The notes below the pieces were generated by a model, which did not search any database, was not told where the DNA came from, and saw only the letters and a program-made list of their open reading frames with translations. Positions 7,545 through 14,539 of a stretch of 40,995 bases of DNA are shown in pieces. The first letter of the stretch is position 1. Each line of letters opens with the position of its first letter. Source of the DNA: a virus. The DNA is taken from the IMG/VR virus record IMGVR_UViG_3300003321_000292, positions 1 through 40,995 of that record. One strand, written 5' to 3'. The position numbers were made by a program, and so were the translations under genes.

Positions 7545-8252
7545 TTAGAAGGCGAAGCGTTTGAGGATAATCTGCATAATACTTCGAGGGATTTTTTCAG
7601 TGTAGTTTTTGACGTGATGTCCTTTGTGGTCAAAAACATTTCGTTGAACGAATTGAGCATCTTGAACATGAAAGGATTGCTTTGATTGAATCTCAGCGCG
7701 TTGCTGCTCTTTGAATCGTTTAATCTTTTTGAGGGTCTTCTCTTTGATGCCTAAGTGATAAAAAAACTTAGCCGTGAGTTTCTTGATTGAGGTGTAGGAT
7801 TTAAACATCATCTCTGAGAGCCTACGAACACGTTTTTTGCTTTCAAAATAAAAAGTGATGGTTAAGTCTTCCAAAGCTCTTTTCGTGCGTCTTAAGCCTA
7901 TCCCTGCGTAATAGGCGATACTTCCAATACTCATGTGCTTAAATTCGCCTGTCTTTTTGCAAAACTTCCCAACATATCCTGTTTCAAAATCTGTGAAGTA
8001 AACAAGGGTTTGTGCCACAGTGATACACGCTTCAAGGCGTGATTGGTCTATTACTCTACCACTTGGGTTTTTTAATAACAGATGAACCAATCCGGTTTCA
8101 GGTTTATCAGCAGACTTATCAAGCTTTTTAATCGCGTTTCTTATGTGATAGGGTCGAAGGTTATCACCTTTTGGTGGCTGAAAAAAACGATAAACCTTTG
8201 TTTCATGCGGTTGCAAGACGTTCCGTAATGTTTTATTATTGTTACAAGACAT
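7545..8252 (-). CDS. Plasmid replication initiator, RepA-like
   Basis: 235 residues, ATG at 8252 with AAGGAG six bases upstream. The chain resembles the IncFII/Coxiella-type RepA group: an N-terminal DNA-binding-like region, a central MSIGSIAYYAGIGLRRTKRA helix-turn-helix-like segment (residues about 115-135), then SEMMFKSYTSIKKLTAKFFY and a basic helical region KTLKKIKRFKEQQRA. It lies between the repeat- and DnaA-box-rich region and a ParA/ParB cassette and is transcribed toward the origin. This context strongly supports a plasmid initiator; the exact family is less sure. Confidence 0.65.
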   Translation of the reverse strand: MSCNNNKTLRNVLQPHETKVYRFFQPPKGDNLRPYHIRNAIKKLDKSADKPETGLVHLLLKNPSGRVIDQSRLEACITVAQTLVYFTDFETGYVGKFCKKTGEFKHMSIGSIAYYAGIGLRRTKRALEDLTITFYFESKKRVRRLSEMMFKSYTSIKKLTAKFFYHLGIKEKTLKKIKRFKEQQRAEIQSKQSFHVQDAQFVQRNVFDHKGHHVKNYTEKIPRSIMQIILKRFAF

Positions 8253-8274
8253 ACATGCTCCTTTTTTGTTTTCT

Positions 8275-8283
8275 TGTGGATAA
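8275..8283 (-). promoter_or_regulatory. DnaA box 4 in the Rep leader
   Basis: TGTGGATAA on the plus strand, which is TTATCCACA on the minus strand, 22 bases ahead of the Rep ATG. It could let DnaA affect Rep expression. Confidence 0.55.
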
Positions 8284-8319
8284 ACAAAAGGCTTGTTGTA
8301 TGTTTTGTGTATCTCTGTA

Positions 8320-8379
8320 GTCCCCGTAAGTGACTATCGCGCCGCTGCGAAACTTTGCAATAGTTATCCTTGTGGGGAC
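8320..8379 (-). promoter_or_regulatory. Stem-loop in the Rep mRNA leader
   Basis: GTCCCC at 8320-8325 pairs with GGGGAC at 8374-8379. Inside it ACTAT (8333-8337) pairs with ATAGT (8360-8364), leaving a GC-rich loop. The structure lies between the inferred Rep promoter and the Rep start, the position used for antisense-RNA copy control in IncFII-like plasmids. No antisense promoter was identified with confidence. Confidence 0.45.
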
Positions 8380-8431
8380 AGTTTCTCTGTCTTTCATCTC
8401 GCATCATCCTATGAGCTAATTTAAAACCACC

Positions 8432-8460
8432 ATTTAACATCAAAAAAAATTCGTTGTAAA
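8432..8460 (-). promoter_or_regulatory. Promoter for the Rep gene
   Basis: Minus-strand TTTACA (8460-8455) and TTAAAT (8437-8432) separated by 17 bp. It would give a leader of about 170 bases containing the 8320-8379 stem-loop and DnaA box 4. The gene-free stretch 8253-8623 thus holds the Rep leader and promoter on one strand and the ParA promoter on the other. Confidence 0.5.
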
Positions 8461-8538
8461 TAGCATTTTTTTATTTTCATTAAGTCTTGACAATTCCTTG
8501 ATATATATGGCTTTCAGAGAGTTTTCGTGTTATTTTAT

Positions 8539-8586
8539 ACATAAAATTTACATAAGCTTTACATAAAGTTTATGTAACGATATACT
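8539..8586 (+). promoter_or_regulatory. ParA promoter embedded in ACATAAA repeats
   Basis: ACATAA(A) occurs at 8539, 8550 and 8561, exactly 11 bp apart, followed by the inverted TTTATGT at 8569-8575. TTTACA (8558-8563) and TATACT (8581-8586), 17 bp apart, form a promoter within the array. Repeats on one face of the helix over the promoter are typical of ParG/ParR-type autoregulation and may also be the centromere. The same motif recurs after the ParB-like gene. Confidence 0.65.
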
Positions 8587-8623
8587 CTGAAACAATTGAT
8601 AACTTTGGATTTAAGGAAAGTCA

Positions 8624-9457
8624 ATGAAAAAAGTTGCGTTTTGTAATCAGAAAGGCGGCGTCGGAAAATCATCGGGCGCTGTTAATTCGGCTGATGCCTT
8701 ATGTAATGACCAAGTACCCGTATTATTAATAGACCTAGACCCTAACGGCTCATCGACGAGAGTTTTTTATGACCCTAGCAATTACCCTGAGAGGGAAAAC
8801 TTTTATACATTAACGGATGTCTTACAAGACAAACACTTCGACCCAATGCAGGCTATTTATCCGGCTTTCATTGATGGCATTAAACGTAATGACTTATATA
8901 TTATGCCCTCTGACATTTCACTTGCCGTTTTTCAATCAACATTATCAGGAAAGATGCACAAGGAAAAATATCTTAAAAGACAAATTGATAAAATTGAGGA
9001 GAGATTTACAAAAAGAAATTTAATAATTTTAATTGATTTACCATCAACATTATGTGATTTATGTATAAATGGGGCTTATGCTGCTGACCTTCTGGTGATT
9101 CTGACACCTTACGAATCAGACGGATTACATGGTATCAAAGACTTTTTTAATATGGTCTCAGAGGCAAAAGAGTCACAAAGCTTTGATTATCGCTTTTTAA
9201 GAAATAGGCGAGATGAAAGAATGACGATTGCTATAAATTTTATGAAAGACCAATTAACAGACTTTGAGAGCAAATTATTTGACACAATTATCCGGTCTGA
9301 CGCCACGATTAACAATGCTAAGATTCACAATAAAACTGTCTTTGCATACAAACCGGATTGCAACGCGGCACAAGATTATAGAAATTTTTCAAGAGAATTG
9401 AGGGGGATGTTGGGTGAAGAAGAAATCATCTTCGGCAGTAAAAAAAATCTTAAGTAA
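8624..9457 (+). CDS. parA: ParA-type partition ATPase
   Basis: 277 residues, ATG preceded by AAGGAAAG. The deviant Walker A motif NQKGGVGKSS lies at residues 7-16, the switch strand VLLIDLDPNGS follows at about 33-43, and Walker B-like NLIILIDLPSTL at about 126-137. It lacks an N-terminal DNA-binding domain, fitting short type Ib ParA. It would move plasmid copies on the nucleoid together with the small protein that overlaps its 3' end by 44 bp. The upstream repeats suggest autoregulation. Confidence 0.9.
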   Translation: MKKVAFCNQKGGVGKSSGAVNSADALCNDQVPVLLIDLDPNGSSTRVFYDPSNYPERENFYTLTDVLQDKHFDPMQAIYPAFIDGIKRNDLYIMPSDISLAVFQSTLSGKMHKEKYLKRQIDKIEERFTKRNLIILIDLPSTLCDLCINGAYAADLLVILTPYESDGLHGIKDFFNMVSEAKESQSFDYRFLRNRRDERMTIAINFMKDQLTDFESKLFDTIIRSDATINNAKIHNKTVFAYKPDCNAAQDYRNFSRELRGMLGEEEIIFGSKKNLK

Positions 9458-9701
9458 AGACGATTTGCCAGTTACTAAAAAGCAAGAGAAATCCAAAAGT
9501 GCAGGGTTCTTATCACGCACAAGAAGGATTAGGAAAAACTTTGTCGTTGATATTAAGACGGTTGAGAATATGGAAACGCTGGTTGAATATGCCAGAAAAA
9601 AATTAAACGTTAATAAAATGACAACGACAGATATTGTTGTTATTGCTATGAGCGGACTTGCTAAAAAGCCCTCATTGCTGGCAAAATGGATAAAGACATA
9701 A
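9414..9701 (+). CDS. Small ParB/ParG-like centromere-binding protein
   Basis: 95 residues, GTG start at 9414 with GAGGGGG upstream, overlapping ParA. The basic, disordered N-terminus (KKKSSSAVKKILSKDD, RTRRIRK) is followed by VVDIKTVENMETLVEYARKK and a KMTTTDIVVIAMSGL helix pair, consistent with a C-terminal ribbon-helix-helix fold. Size and position match type Ib ParB proteins, whose flexible N-terminus stimulates the ATPase. Not a direct family recognition. Confidence 0.65.
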   Translation: MKKKSSSAVKKILSKDDLPVTKKQEKSKSAGFLSRTRRIRKNFVVDIKTVENMETLVEYARKKLNVNKMTTTDIVVIAMSGLAKKPSLLAKWIKT

Positions 9702-9737
9702 TTCATACATAAACTTTACATAAAATTTATGTATGAA
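9702..9737. promoter_or_regulatory. Par-site inverted repeat after the ParB-like gene
   Basis: TTCATACATAAA (9702-9713) and its exact complement TTTATGTATGAA (9726-9737) are separated by 12 bases that contain another ACATAAA. The motif is the same as in the ParA promoter array. It may be a second partition site; it could also act as a weak terminator, but no T-run follows. Confidence 0.6.
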
Positions 9738-9752
9738 ATAGGCTTAAAAAGC

Positions 9753-9780
9753 TTGACATGATTGAATATGTATTTATAAT
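9753..9780 (+). promoter_or_regulatory. Strong promoter for the recombination operon
   Basis: Consensus TTGACA (9753-9758) and TATAAT (9775-9780), 16 bp apart, the best sigma-70 match in the window. Transcription would start near 9787 and leave a leader of about 80 bases with stable hairpins. Confidence 0.8.
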
Positions 9781-9786
9781 TATGTA

Positions 9787-9836
9787 ACGCTATTTTGAAG
9801 CGTCGATGACCAACCGTAGGGCGGAAGGTCACCGAC
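9787..9836 (+). promoter_or_regulatory. Structured leader of the recombination operon
   Basis: Hairpin of 11 bp in three blocks: 9802-9805 with 9833-9836, 9808-9811 with 9827-9830, and 9814-9816 with 9822-9824. These are separated by symmetrical 2x2 internal loops and capped by TAGGG. An alternative hairpin ACGCT (9787-9791) with AGCGT (9799-9803) overlaps the first block by two bases, so the two cannot coexist fully. The leader contains GGA in GCGGAAGG and in the ribosome site AAGGATTG, the core of CsrA targets. Confidence 0.45.
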
Positions 9837-9866
9837 TAATCACACACAACCGAGTAAGGATTGCGT

Positions 9867-10823
9867 ATGACTAACGAGAGTTTAAAAGAAAACAACCGCG
9901 CCGACCATAAATTATCTGAGGATAAAGGGGCGTCGCGCATGGAAGATAAAGACTACACAACAGGGATTTACGATATCTCAAATGAGGAATATCACAAGCA
10001 CAAAGGCATAAGCAGAAGTGCGATATCAGAATTAAAAAAATCACCTTTGCATTATTGGGATAAATATATTAACCCTGAGCCAAAAGAGCCAAAAGCATCG
10101 CCAGCTTTTTTATTAGTCGGGAGTGCAGTGCATACGCTTGTGTTAGAACCTGAAAAATTCTTGGAAGAATTTGCCGTCATGGAAAAGGTCGATTTACGAA
10201 CCACCAAAGGCAAAGATTATCTTAAAAGCTTTGAGGAAAATGCTGTCGGCAAAAAAATATTAAGAGAAGAAGATGCAATACTTGCCAAGGCTATTTCAAA
10301 AGCTGCACTTGACAATAAAAGCGTCAGCAAATTATTAAGCGGTGCGCTCTCTATTGAAAAATCTCTCTTTTGGGTGGACGAAGAATCGGGCCTTGTTTGT
10401 AAAGCGCGTCCCGATATTTGGAGCCATACCTATTCGATGCTTTGCGATTTAAAAACAACGAATGACGCATCACCTGAAAACTTTATCTATTCCGTTCACA
10501 GATACAATTATCACATCCAGGCTGCTATGCAGATTGATGCAGTATTTAGAAACACAGGTGAGTTGGTAGAGCATTTCACTATCATTGCAGCCCCAACGGA
10601 TGCACCTCACAAACCTTACGTTTATGAACTCGATGAATTAACTATCGAGCAAGGACGGCGTGAGTATAAAGACGCATTAAAGCTATTAAGAAAATGCTAT
10701 GACAATCAAAAATGGGACTTAGATAGAGAGACTATCACTAAAATTAATATGCCTCCCTATACCCTGAACCAAAATCCTTTTCATACTTTAATGGAGATAT
10801 ACGAATGCAATTCCAACCTGTAA
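9867..10823 (+). CDS. RecE/exonuclease VIII-like PD-(D/E)xK nuclease
   Basis: 318 residues from ATG 9867. After a charged 25-residue N-terminus the chain has YHKHKGISRSAISELKKSPL, VGSAVHTLVLEP, then the nuclease core VCKARPDIW and MLCDLKTTNDASPENF, and the later RYNYHIQAAMQIDAV. RPD and DLK supply the metal-binding Asp and catalytic Lys of the exonuclease VIII group. It would resect linear DNA 5' to 3' and load the annealing protein encoded by the next gene (18-bp overlap). A start at 9939 is also possible. Confidence 0.8.
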   Translation: MTNESLKENNRADHKLSEDKGASRMEDKDYTTGIYDISNEEYHKHKGISRSAISELKKSPLHYWDKYINPEPKEPKASPAFLLVGSAVHTLVLEPEKFLEEFAVMEKVDLRTTKGKDYLKSFEENAVGKKILREEDAILAKAISKAALDNKSVSKLLSGALSIEKSLFWVDEESGLVCKARPDIWSHTYSMLCDLKTTNDASPENFIYSVHRYNYHIQAAMQIDAVFRNTGELVEHFTIIAAPTDAPHKPYVYELDELTIEQGRREYKDALKLLRKCYDNQKWDLDRETITKINMPPYTLNQNPFHTLMEIYECNSNL

Positions 10824-11575
10824 GTACAGTATCAAAAATTGTTAATGTTGAATTAGACACTCAGATTTCTACCGCCAAAAATTACCCCAGAAATCCTGAA
10901 AAATTTCTGGCTGAGGCTATCATGCTTGCCACCATTGACGAAGAAACAGCAGAGTCATGTATTTATTCTTTGCCACGCGGTAGCGATACAGACGGCTCAC
11001 AATCGTTTTTAAAAGGTGAATCTATCAGACTTGCTGAAATTATTGCGAGCTGCTGGGGTAATCTTCATGCTGGCTCACGCGTTATTGATAACGACGGTAA
11101 ATCCATCACGGCTGAAGCGGTTTGCTGGGACTTAGAGAAGAACGTCAAAATCACAAAGCAGGTTAAAAGAAGCATCCTGACACGAGCCGGAAAGACATTC
11201 AGCCAAGATATGCAGGTCGTCACAGGCAACGCCGCACAATCCATCGCCCTTCGTAACGCCATTTTTAGCGTCGTCCCAAAGTCTTTTGTCAAAAAGGTTT
11301 ACACGGCTGCTGTTAATTTTGCCATTGGCGACCAGACAAAAATATCCCAGAAGGTTAAAAACCTATTTGACCGCTTTCAAAAGATGGGCATTCCTAACGA
11401 AAAAATACTGGCTTATTTTAAAAAGGGTGCTATGCAGGAAATCACGCCTGAAGATGTTGAGGAAATGATAGGTATCGGCACAGCTATTCGTGACGGTAAT
11501 TTGAAAATAGATGTCGCGTTTGTAGAAGCCAAAGAGGAGAACAAGCTATCAAGTCTTAACGATAAACTTTCTTAA
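10805..11575 (+). CDS. Putative single-strand annealing recombinase
   Basis: 256 residues, ATG at 10805 overlapping the nuclease gene. Conserved-looking blocks include EKFLAEAIMLATIDEE, KGESIRLAEIIASCWGNLHA and TGNAAQSIALRNAIFSVVPK. I do not see a textbook RecT or Erf signature. Its position directly after a RecE-like nuclease, before SSB, and its size make a phage annealing protein the best guess. It would coat ssDNA and pair complementary strands for recombination-dependent replication or end joining. Confidence 0.55.
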   Translation: MQFQPVSTVSKIVNVELDTQISTAKNYPRNPEKFLAEAIMLATIDEETAESCIYSLPRGSDTDGSQSFLKGESIRLAEIIASCWGNLHAGSRVIDNDGKSITAEAVCWDLEKNVKITKQVKRSILTRAGKTFSQDMQVVTGNAAQSIALRNAIFSVVPKSFVKKVYTAAVNFAIGDQTKISQKVKNLFDRFQKMGIPNEKILAYFKKGAMQEITPEDVEEMIGIGTAIRDGNLKIDVAFVEAKEENKLSSLNDKLS

Positions 11576-11581
11576 ATCAAC

Positions 11582-11615
11582 GACCGTCGAGTTACGGGCA
11601 AGTTCCCCGACGGTC
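11582..11615 (+). promoter_or_regulatory. Hairpin before the receiver gene
   Basis: GACCGTCG (11582-11589) pairs perfectly with CGACGGTC (11608-11615), and inside it GGG (11596-11598) may pair with CCC (11605-11607). No T-run follows, so it is not a clear intrinsic terminator. Just downstream are two GGA motifs (ATGGAG, AAGGAG) over the ribosome site of the receiver gene. This is a plausible RNA control site or processing signal. Confidence 0.45.
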
Positions 11616-11644
11616 ATCTATCTCATGGAGCAAGGAGAAAATTT

Positions 11645-12076
11645 ATGCAGATGAAACATAAACAAGTTAAGTCTAATACCAACACACCAAAATGTAAACA
11701 GTCAGTAAACATTTTAGGGGTCGATGACAGTCCCATTTGTCAGTTCGCTTTAGAGGACGTTATCAAGACCATTGACAGCAATGCAAAGGTTGTTGGAAGC
11801 GGTAAAGAGGCGGTTAATGAGGTCATACATAGCGGTAAGAGATACCACATTGTTATTACCGATTTAAACATGCCTGAGATGGACGGCTATGAAGTAGCAA
11901 CACAGTTAAGGGCCTATGCTGTCAAAAACAAAATGAGAATATTAATTTATGCACACACGGCCTCTGAGATTGGGATGGTTGAGGATAAATGTGCGAAGGC
12001 TGGCTTTGATGGGGTAGTGATTAAACCTGTGAGTGCAGATGCCATCAGGTCAATCATTGAGGAAAATTTTAAATGA
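11645..12076 (+). CDS. Stand-alone response-regulator receiver domain
   Basis: 143 residues with no output domain. A basic tail of about 22 residues precedes NILGVDDSP (acidic pair Asp27-Asp28), the phosphoacceptor Asp73 in ITDLNMPEMDGYE, Thr105 in YAHTAS and the Lys127-Pro128 pair in VIKPVSAD. All phosphotransfer residues are present. Single receivers act through protein contacts or as phosphate sinks. It is followed by CsrA (15-bp gap), and a soluble histidine kinase is encoded 1.4 kb away on the other strand, so they may form a pair. Its N-terminal codons contain copy 2 of the late-promoter repeat. Confidence 0.85.
   Translation: MQMKHKQVKSNTNTPKCKQSVNILGVDDSPICQFALEDVIKTIDSNAKVVGSGKEAVNEVIHSGKRYHIVITDLNMPEMDGYEVATQLRAYAVKNKMRILIYAHTASEIGMVEDKCAKAGFDGVVIKPVSADAIRSIIEENFK
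11689..11710. repeat. Copy 2 of the 22-bp late-promoter repeat
   Basis: Differs from 162-183 at one base (GTAAACAGTCAGTAAAC instead of GTAAACAGTAAGTAAAC). It lies within the coding region for the basic N-terminal tail of the receiver protein, 45 bp after its start codon, so a bound protein could block transcription of the CsrA operon. It may also be a chance match in AT-rich DNA. Confidence 0.35.
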
Positions 12077-12091
12077 TAGAAGGGATTGAGA

Positions 12092-12397
12092 ATGCTAAAT
12101 TTAACGCGGCGTGTTGGAGAGAACATAAAAGTTTTTAAGAATGATGATTATGAATCTCTGGAGATGACGATTACTATTTTGCAGATAAACGGAAATCAAG
12201 TGAGCGTTGGTATTGATTCAGATAAAATTTACACGTTTTTAAGAGATGAAATCTACCAAAAGGTTTGCAGAGAAAGGGGAATAGAGCCAGTGCAAGATAG
12301 CTATACAAAAGAAGATGTTATCAAGGCTCATTATTTAAAGAAAAGGGCTTGGAGAGACAGGATGGAAAAGGAGAGAGAACAATGCAGCGCGGAGTAA
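12092..12397 (+). CDS. csrA: CsrA-family RNA-binding regulator
   Basis: 101 residues from ATG 12092 with AGGG eight bases upstream. [12 protein letters not shown] matches the start of CsrA, including Leu4, Arg6, Arg7 and Glu10. Later GNQVSVGID and LRDEIYQKV match the core and the RNA-contacting Arg44 region. A short insertion (KNDDYESLE) lengthens the beta1-beta2 region, and a basic C-terminal extension of about 35 residues is unusual. CsrA binds GGA in leaders and blocks or stabilises mRNAs; in Legionella it controls the replicative/transmissive switch. A phage copy could reset host physiology. It sits between the receiver and SSB genes. Confidence 0.88.
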   Translation: MLNLTRRVGENIKVFKNDDYESLEMTITILQINGNQVSVGIDSDKIYTFLRDEIYQKVCRERGIEPVQDSYTKEDVIKAHYLKKRAWRDRMEKEREQCSAE

Positions 12398-12792
12398 ACA
12401 AAGTAATTTTGCTAGGTAACCTTGGGGCCGACCCTGAGATACGTTATGCACCCAGTGGGGACGCTGTGGCGAATTTTCAGATTGCTACAAGTGAAAGCTG
12501 GAAAGACAAAAACACGGGTGAAAAAAAAGAATCGACGGAATGGCACAAGGTTGTCATTTACAAGAAACAAGCCGAACTTGCCAAAGAGTATTTGAAGAAG
12601 GGGTCAAAGGTTTACGTCGAGGGAACGCTACGAACGCGAAAATGGAAAGATAAAGGCGGAAACGACCATTACACCACTGAAGTCATTTGCACCTCATTTC
12701 AGATGTTAGACGCGAAGGAAAAGGGTGATAATCAATCCTATAGTGATTTACCTGCAAAGGAGAATGATGATGGACTCGAAATCCCGTTTTAA
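12382..12792 (+). CDS. ssb: Single-stranded DNA-binding protein
   Basis: 136 residues. [44 protein letters not shown] and [15 protein letters not shown] are the classic bacterial SSB OB-fold. After a short linker the chain ends DGLEIPF, the acidic tip that recruits replication and repair partners. It overlaps the CsrA gene by 16 bp, so the two are probably coupled. It would protect ssDNA during Rep-driven or recombination-dependent replication. Confidence 0.95.
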   Translation: MQRGVNKVILLGNLGADPEIRYAPSGDAVANFQIATSESWKDKNTGEKKESTEWHKVVIYKKQAELAKEYLKKGSKVYVEGTLRTRKWKDKGGNDHYTTEVICTSFQMLDAKEKGDNQSYSDLPAKENDDGLEIPF

Positions 12793-12982
12793 AATGGCTT
12801 TTAAGCGCGACAATGGCATGAATTTTCTTGATACCCTAGGCTTAATCTTTGTCGTTCTCAAGCTTTGTGGCTTAATTAATTGGTCTTGGTTTTATGTCGC
12901 CCTTCCTTTTCTCATTCCTATCATTTTTTTCCTGATTGCTGGTTTTGTCACCGTGTGTTTAAATAAAAATAGACATAATTAA
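12764..12982 (+). CDS. Small membrane protein
   Basis: 72 residues starting at one of three tandem ATGs after AAGGAG, inside the end of the SSB gene. Two hydrophobic segments, [20 protein letters not shown] and [20 protein letters not shown], suggest a helical hairpin in the inner membrane. The start and end are basic. No family recognised. Confidence 0.6.
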   Translation: MMMDSKSRFKMAFKRDNGMNFLDTLGLIFVVLKLCGLINWSWFYVALPFLIPIIFFLIAGFVTVCLNKNRHN

Positions 12983-13034
12983 ATTCTATTTATTCGGTAT
13001 AATAATCAGCTTTTAACGGAGATTTAATCAGAAA

Positions 13035-13211
13035 ATGGATGTACGAGAAATTGTAAATTTCTTAAACGAAAGGATTGAAAGCACGGAAAAGAAACAATCA
13101 GAAGACATTGCAAACCTAAACAGAACCCACGAAAAAATGCTCGAAGGTAAAATACAAGCCTACAATGACGTATTAAATTTTGTGCTTAATAGTCCAAAAA
13201 AACGACACTAA
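13035..13211 (+). CDS. Small coiled-coil protein
   Basis: 58 residues, ATG at 13035. MDVREIVNFLNERIESTEKK followed by QSEDIANLNRTHEKML is strongly helical and polar with heptad-like spacing. A TATAAT hexamer at 12998-13003 could serve as its own -10 box. It ends by overlapping the convergent gene at 13208 by 4 bp. Function unknown. Confidence 0.5.
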   Translation: MDVREIVNFLNERIESTEKKQSEDIANLNRTHEKMLEGKIQAYNDVLNFVLNSPKKRH

Positions 13212-13489
13212 AACATGGTGGGGACATTTCTTGCCTGCGTGTTTTGATACGCAATTTGAGCCTCCCACGAATAAGGGGCCATAACACCAAGCCATGTCGT
13301 TGAATCAATCTGATTTCTCAAAGCATCATTAAAGTTGATGTATTTCGCACACCCAGGAAAGCTGCGCGCAAGGCGCAGCAATTCAATAGGATTAAAAAAG
13401 TCATGAGCTTCCCTGCTCAGGAGTTTTAAAGCGATATCACTATCATTAAATGCCCTTTGTTTTAATTCTCTTTCTCTATGTTCAATCAT
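13208..13489 (-). CDS. Unknown 93-residue protein, last gene of the CDPS/kinase operon
   Basis: MIEHRERELKQRAFNDSDIA, then KLLSREAHDFFNPIELLRLA, a Cys/Gly-containing SFPGCAKYINFNDA and an aromatic C-terminus (TWLGVMAPYSWEAQIAYQ). Soluble and mainly helical, with no catalytic motif that I recognise. It starts 12 bp after the histidine kinase stop, so it is probably co-transcribed with the kinase and the cyclodipeptide-synthase-like gene. Confidence 0.6.
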   Translation of the reverse strand: MIEHRERELKQRAFNDSDIALKLLSREAHDFFNPIELLRLARSFPGCAKYINFNDALRNQIDSTTWLGVMAPYSWEAQIAYQNTQARNVPTMF

Positions 13490-13501
13490 TAAAATTCTCT
13501 C

Positions 13502-14539
13502 TTAAACAGGTAAATAAACATCAAATGTTGAGCCTTTCCCAAGTTCACTTTTAACGCTTATGCTGCCTTGCATATTGCGAAGATGGTTTTTGACAATGCT
13601 TAATCCTAAGCCTGAACCGTTATAGCGTGGTTCTAAATAGCTTGGATTAACTCTCTGAAAATGTTTTTCAAAAATCTTTTCTTGATATTGTTTTTCAATG
13701 CCGATGCCAGTATCAATGAATAATAAATTCATGCCTATACCTTGGCCCTTTTTCTTAAACTTTGCAACGACTGACACTTTTCCTTTTTCAGTAAATTTTA
13801 TTGCATTTGTAATAAGATTTAATGAAATCTGCTCAAAATCAAGTTTACTGCAATAAATTTTCTTACTTGGACACTTAAGCTCGACATCAATTTTTTTATC
13901 TTTCATAATTGGCTCAATCATTTTTATTACACCTTGTAATGATTCTTTGATGTTAAATTCTTCTTTAACTTGATAATTTGAGCTTGAAACAAAAGACACT
14001 ATTTTTTCAAGAAACTGCAAAAGATAATCTGAAGACGTTGAAACCATCCTCAACTTTTCTTTTTTATCAGCATTTTTTTCATCACGCGCAAGTGCTTCAG
14101 TAAGATAACGAATAGCGCAAAAAGGATTTCTTATGTCGTGACTAATACTATTTATGAAATTTCTTTTTGCAATATCGGCTTGTTTTACGTCAGTAATATC
14201 ATGACTAATGATTGATATGCCGACACACTTTCCTTTCTTATCATAAACAGGCTGTTTCACAGACATCAGAAACCGTCCGTTATATTCTTCCTCAACAATT
14301 TTGCGTTTACCGCTTTTCATTACAGCAACACAATCTTTCCAAGCATCCGTTGCTTGCAAACAATCCTTTTCAAGCATTGGAAAATCCGACATAAACTTTT
14401 CGTTTTTGACGATAAAGTTTCCTTTAGTGTCAATGACGTTGTAATAAACGCCCATAAAATCAGCAATACAGTCTATTGCTTCGCCAGCAGAAGCCTTAAT
14501 TATTGACTCCCACCCCTTTTGGTCTGTGCCCTTGTACAT
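13502..14539 (-). CDS. Soluble PAS-domain histidine kinase
   Basis: 345 residues without membrane segments. A PAS-like sensor occupies about residues 20-115 (FMGVYYNVIDTKGNFIVKN ... VYDKKGKCVGISIISHDIT). The H box is NSISHDIRNPF with His134, the N box NLITNAIKF with Asn245, then DTGIGI (Asp276) and GSGLGLSIV. All catalytic boxes are intact, so it should autophosphorylate in the cytosol. Its ATG, preceded by GGAGA, lies 44 bp inside the end of the cyclodipeptide-synthase-like gene, indicating coupled translation. The only receiver in the window is at 11645-12076. A sensor kinase on a phage genome is rare. Confidence 0.92.
   Translation of the reverse strand: MYKGTDQKGWESIIKASAGEAIDCIADFMGVYYNVIDTKGNFIVKNEKFMSDFPMLEKDCLQATDAWKDCVAVMKSGKRKIVEEEYNGRFLMSVKQPVYDKKGKCVGISIISHDITDVKQADIAKRNFINSISHDIRNPFCAIRYLTEALARDEKNADKKEKLRMVSTSSDYLLQFLEKIVSFVSSSNYQVKEEFNIKESLQGVIKMIEPIMKDKKIDVELKCPSKKIYCSKLDFEQISLNLITNAIKFTEKGKVSVVAKFKKKGQGIGMNLLFIDTGIGIEKQYQEKIFEKHFQRVNPSYLEPRYNGSGLGLSIVKNHLRNMQGSISVKSELGKGSTFDVYLPV

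Noticed and set aside
8141-8443. A 100-residue minus-strand frame covering the Rep leader and the Rep start
   Set aside because: It overlaps the better-supported Rep gene in another frame, has unnatural Lys/His/Arg-rich composition and no good ribosome site. A short leader peptide cannot be excluded.
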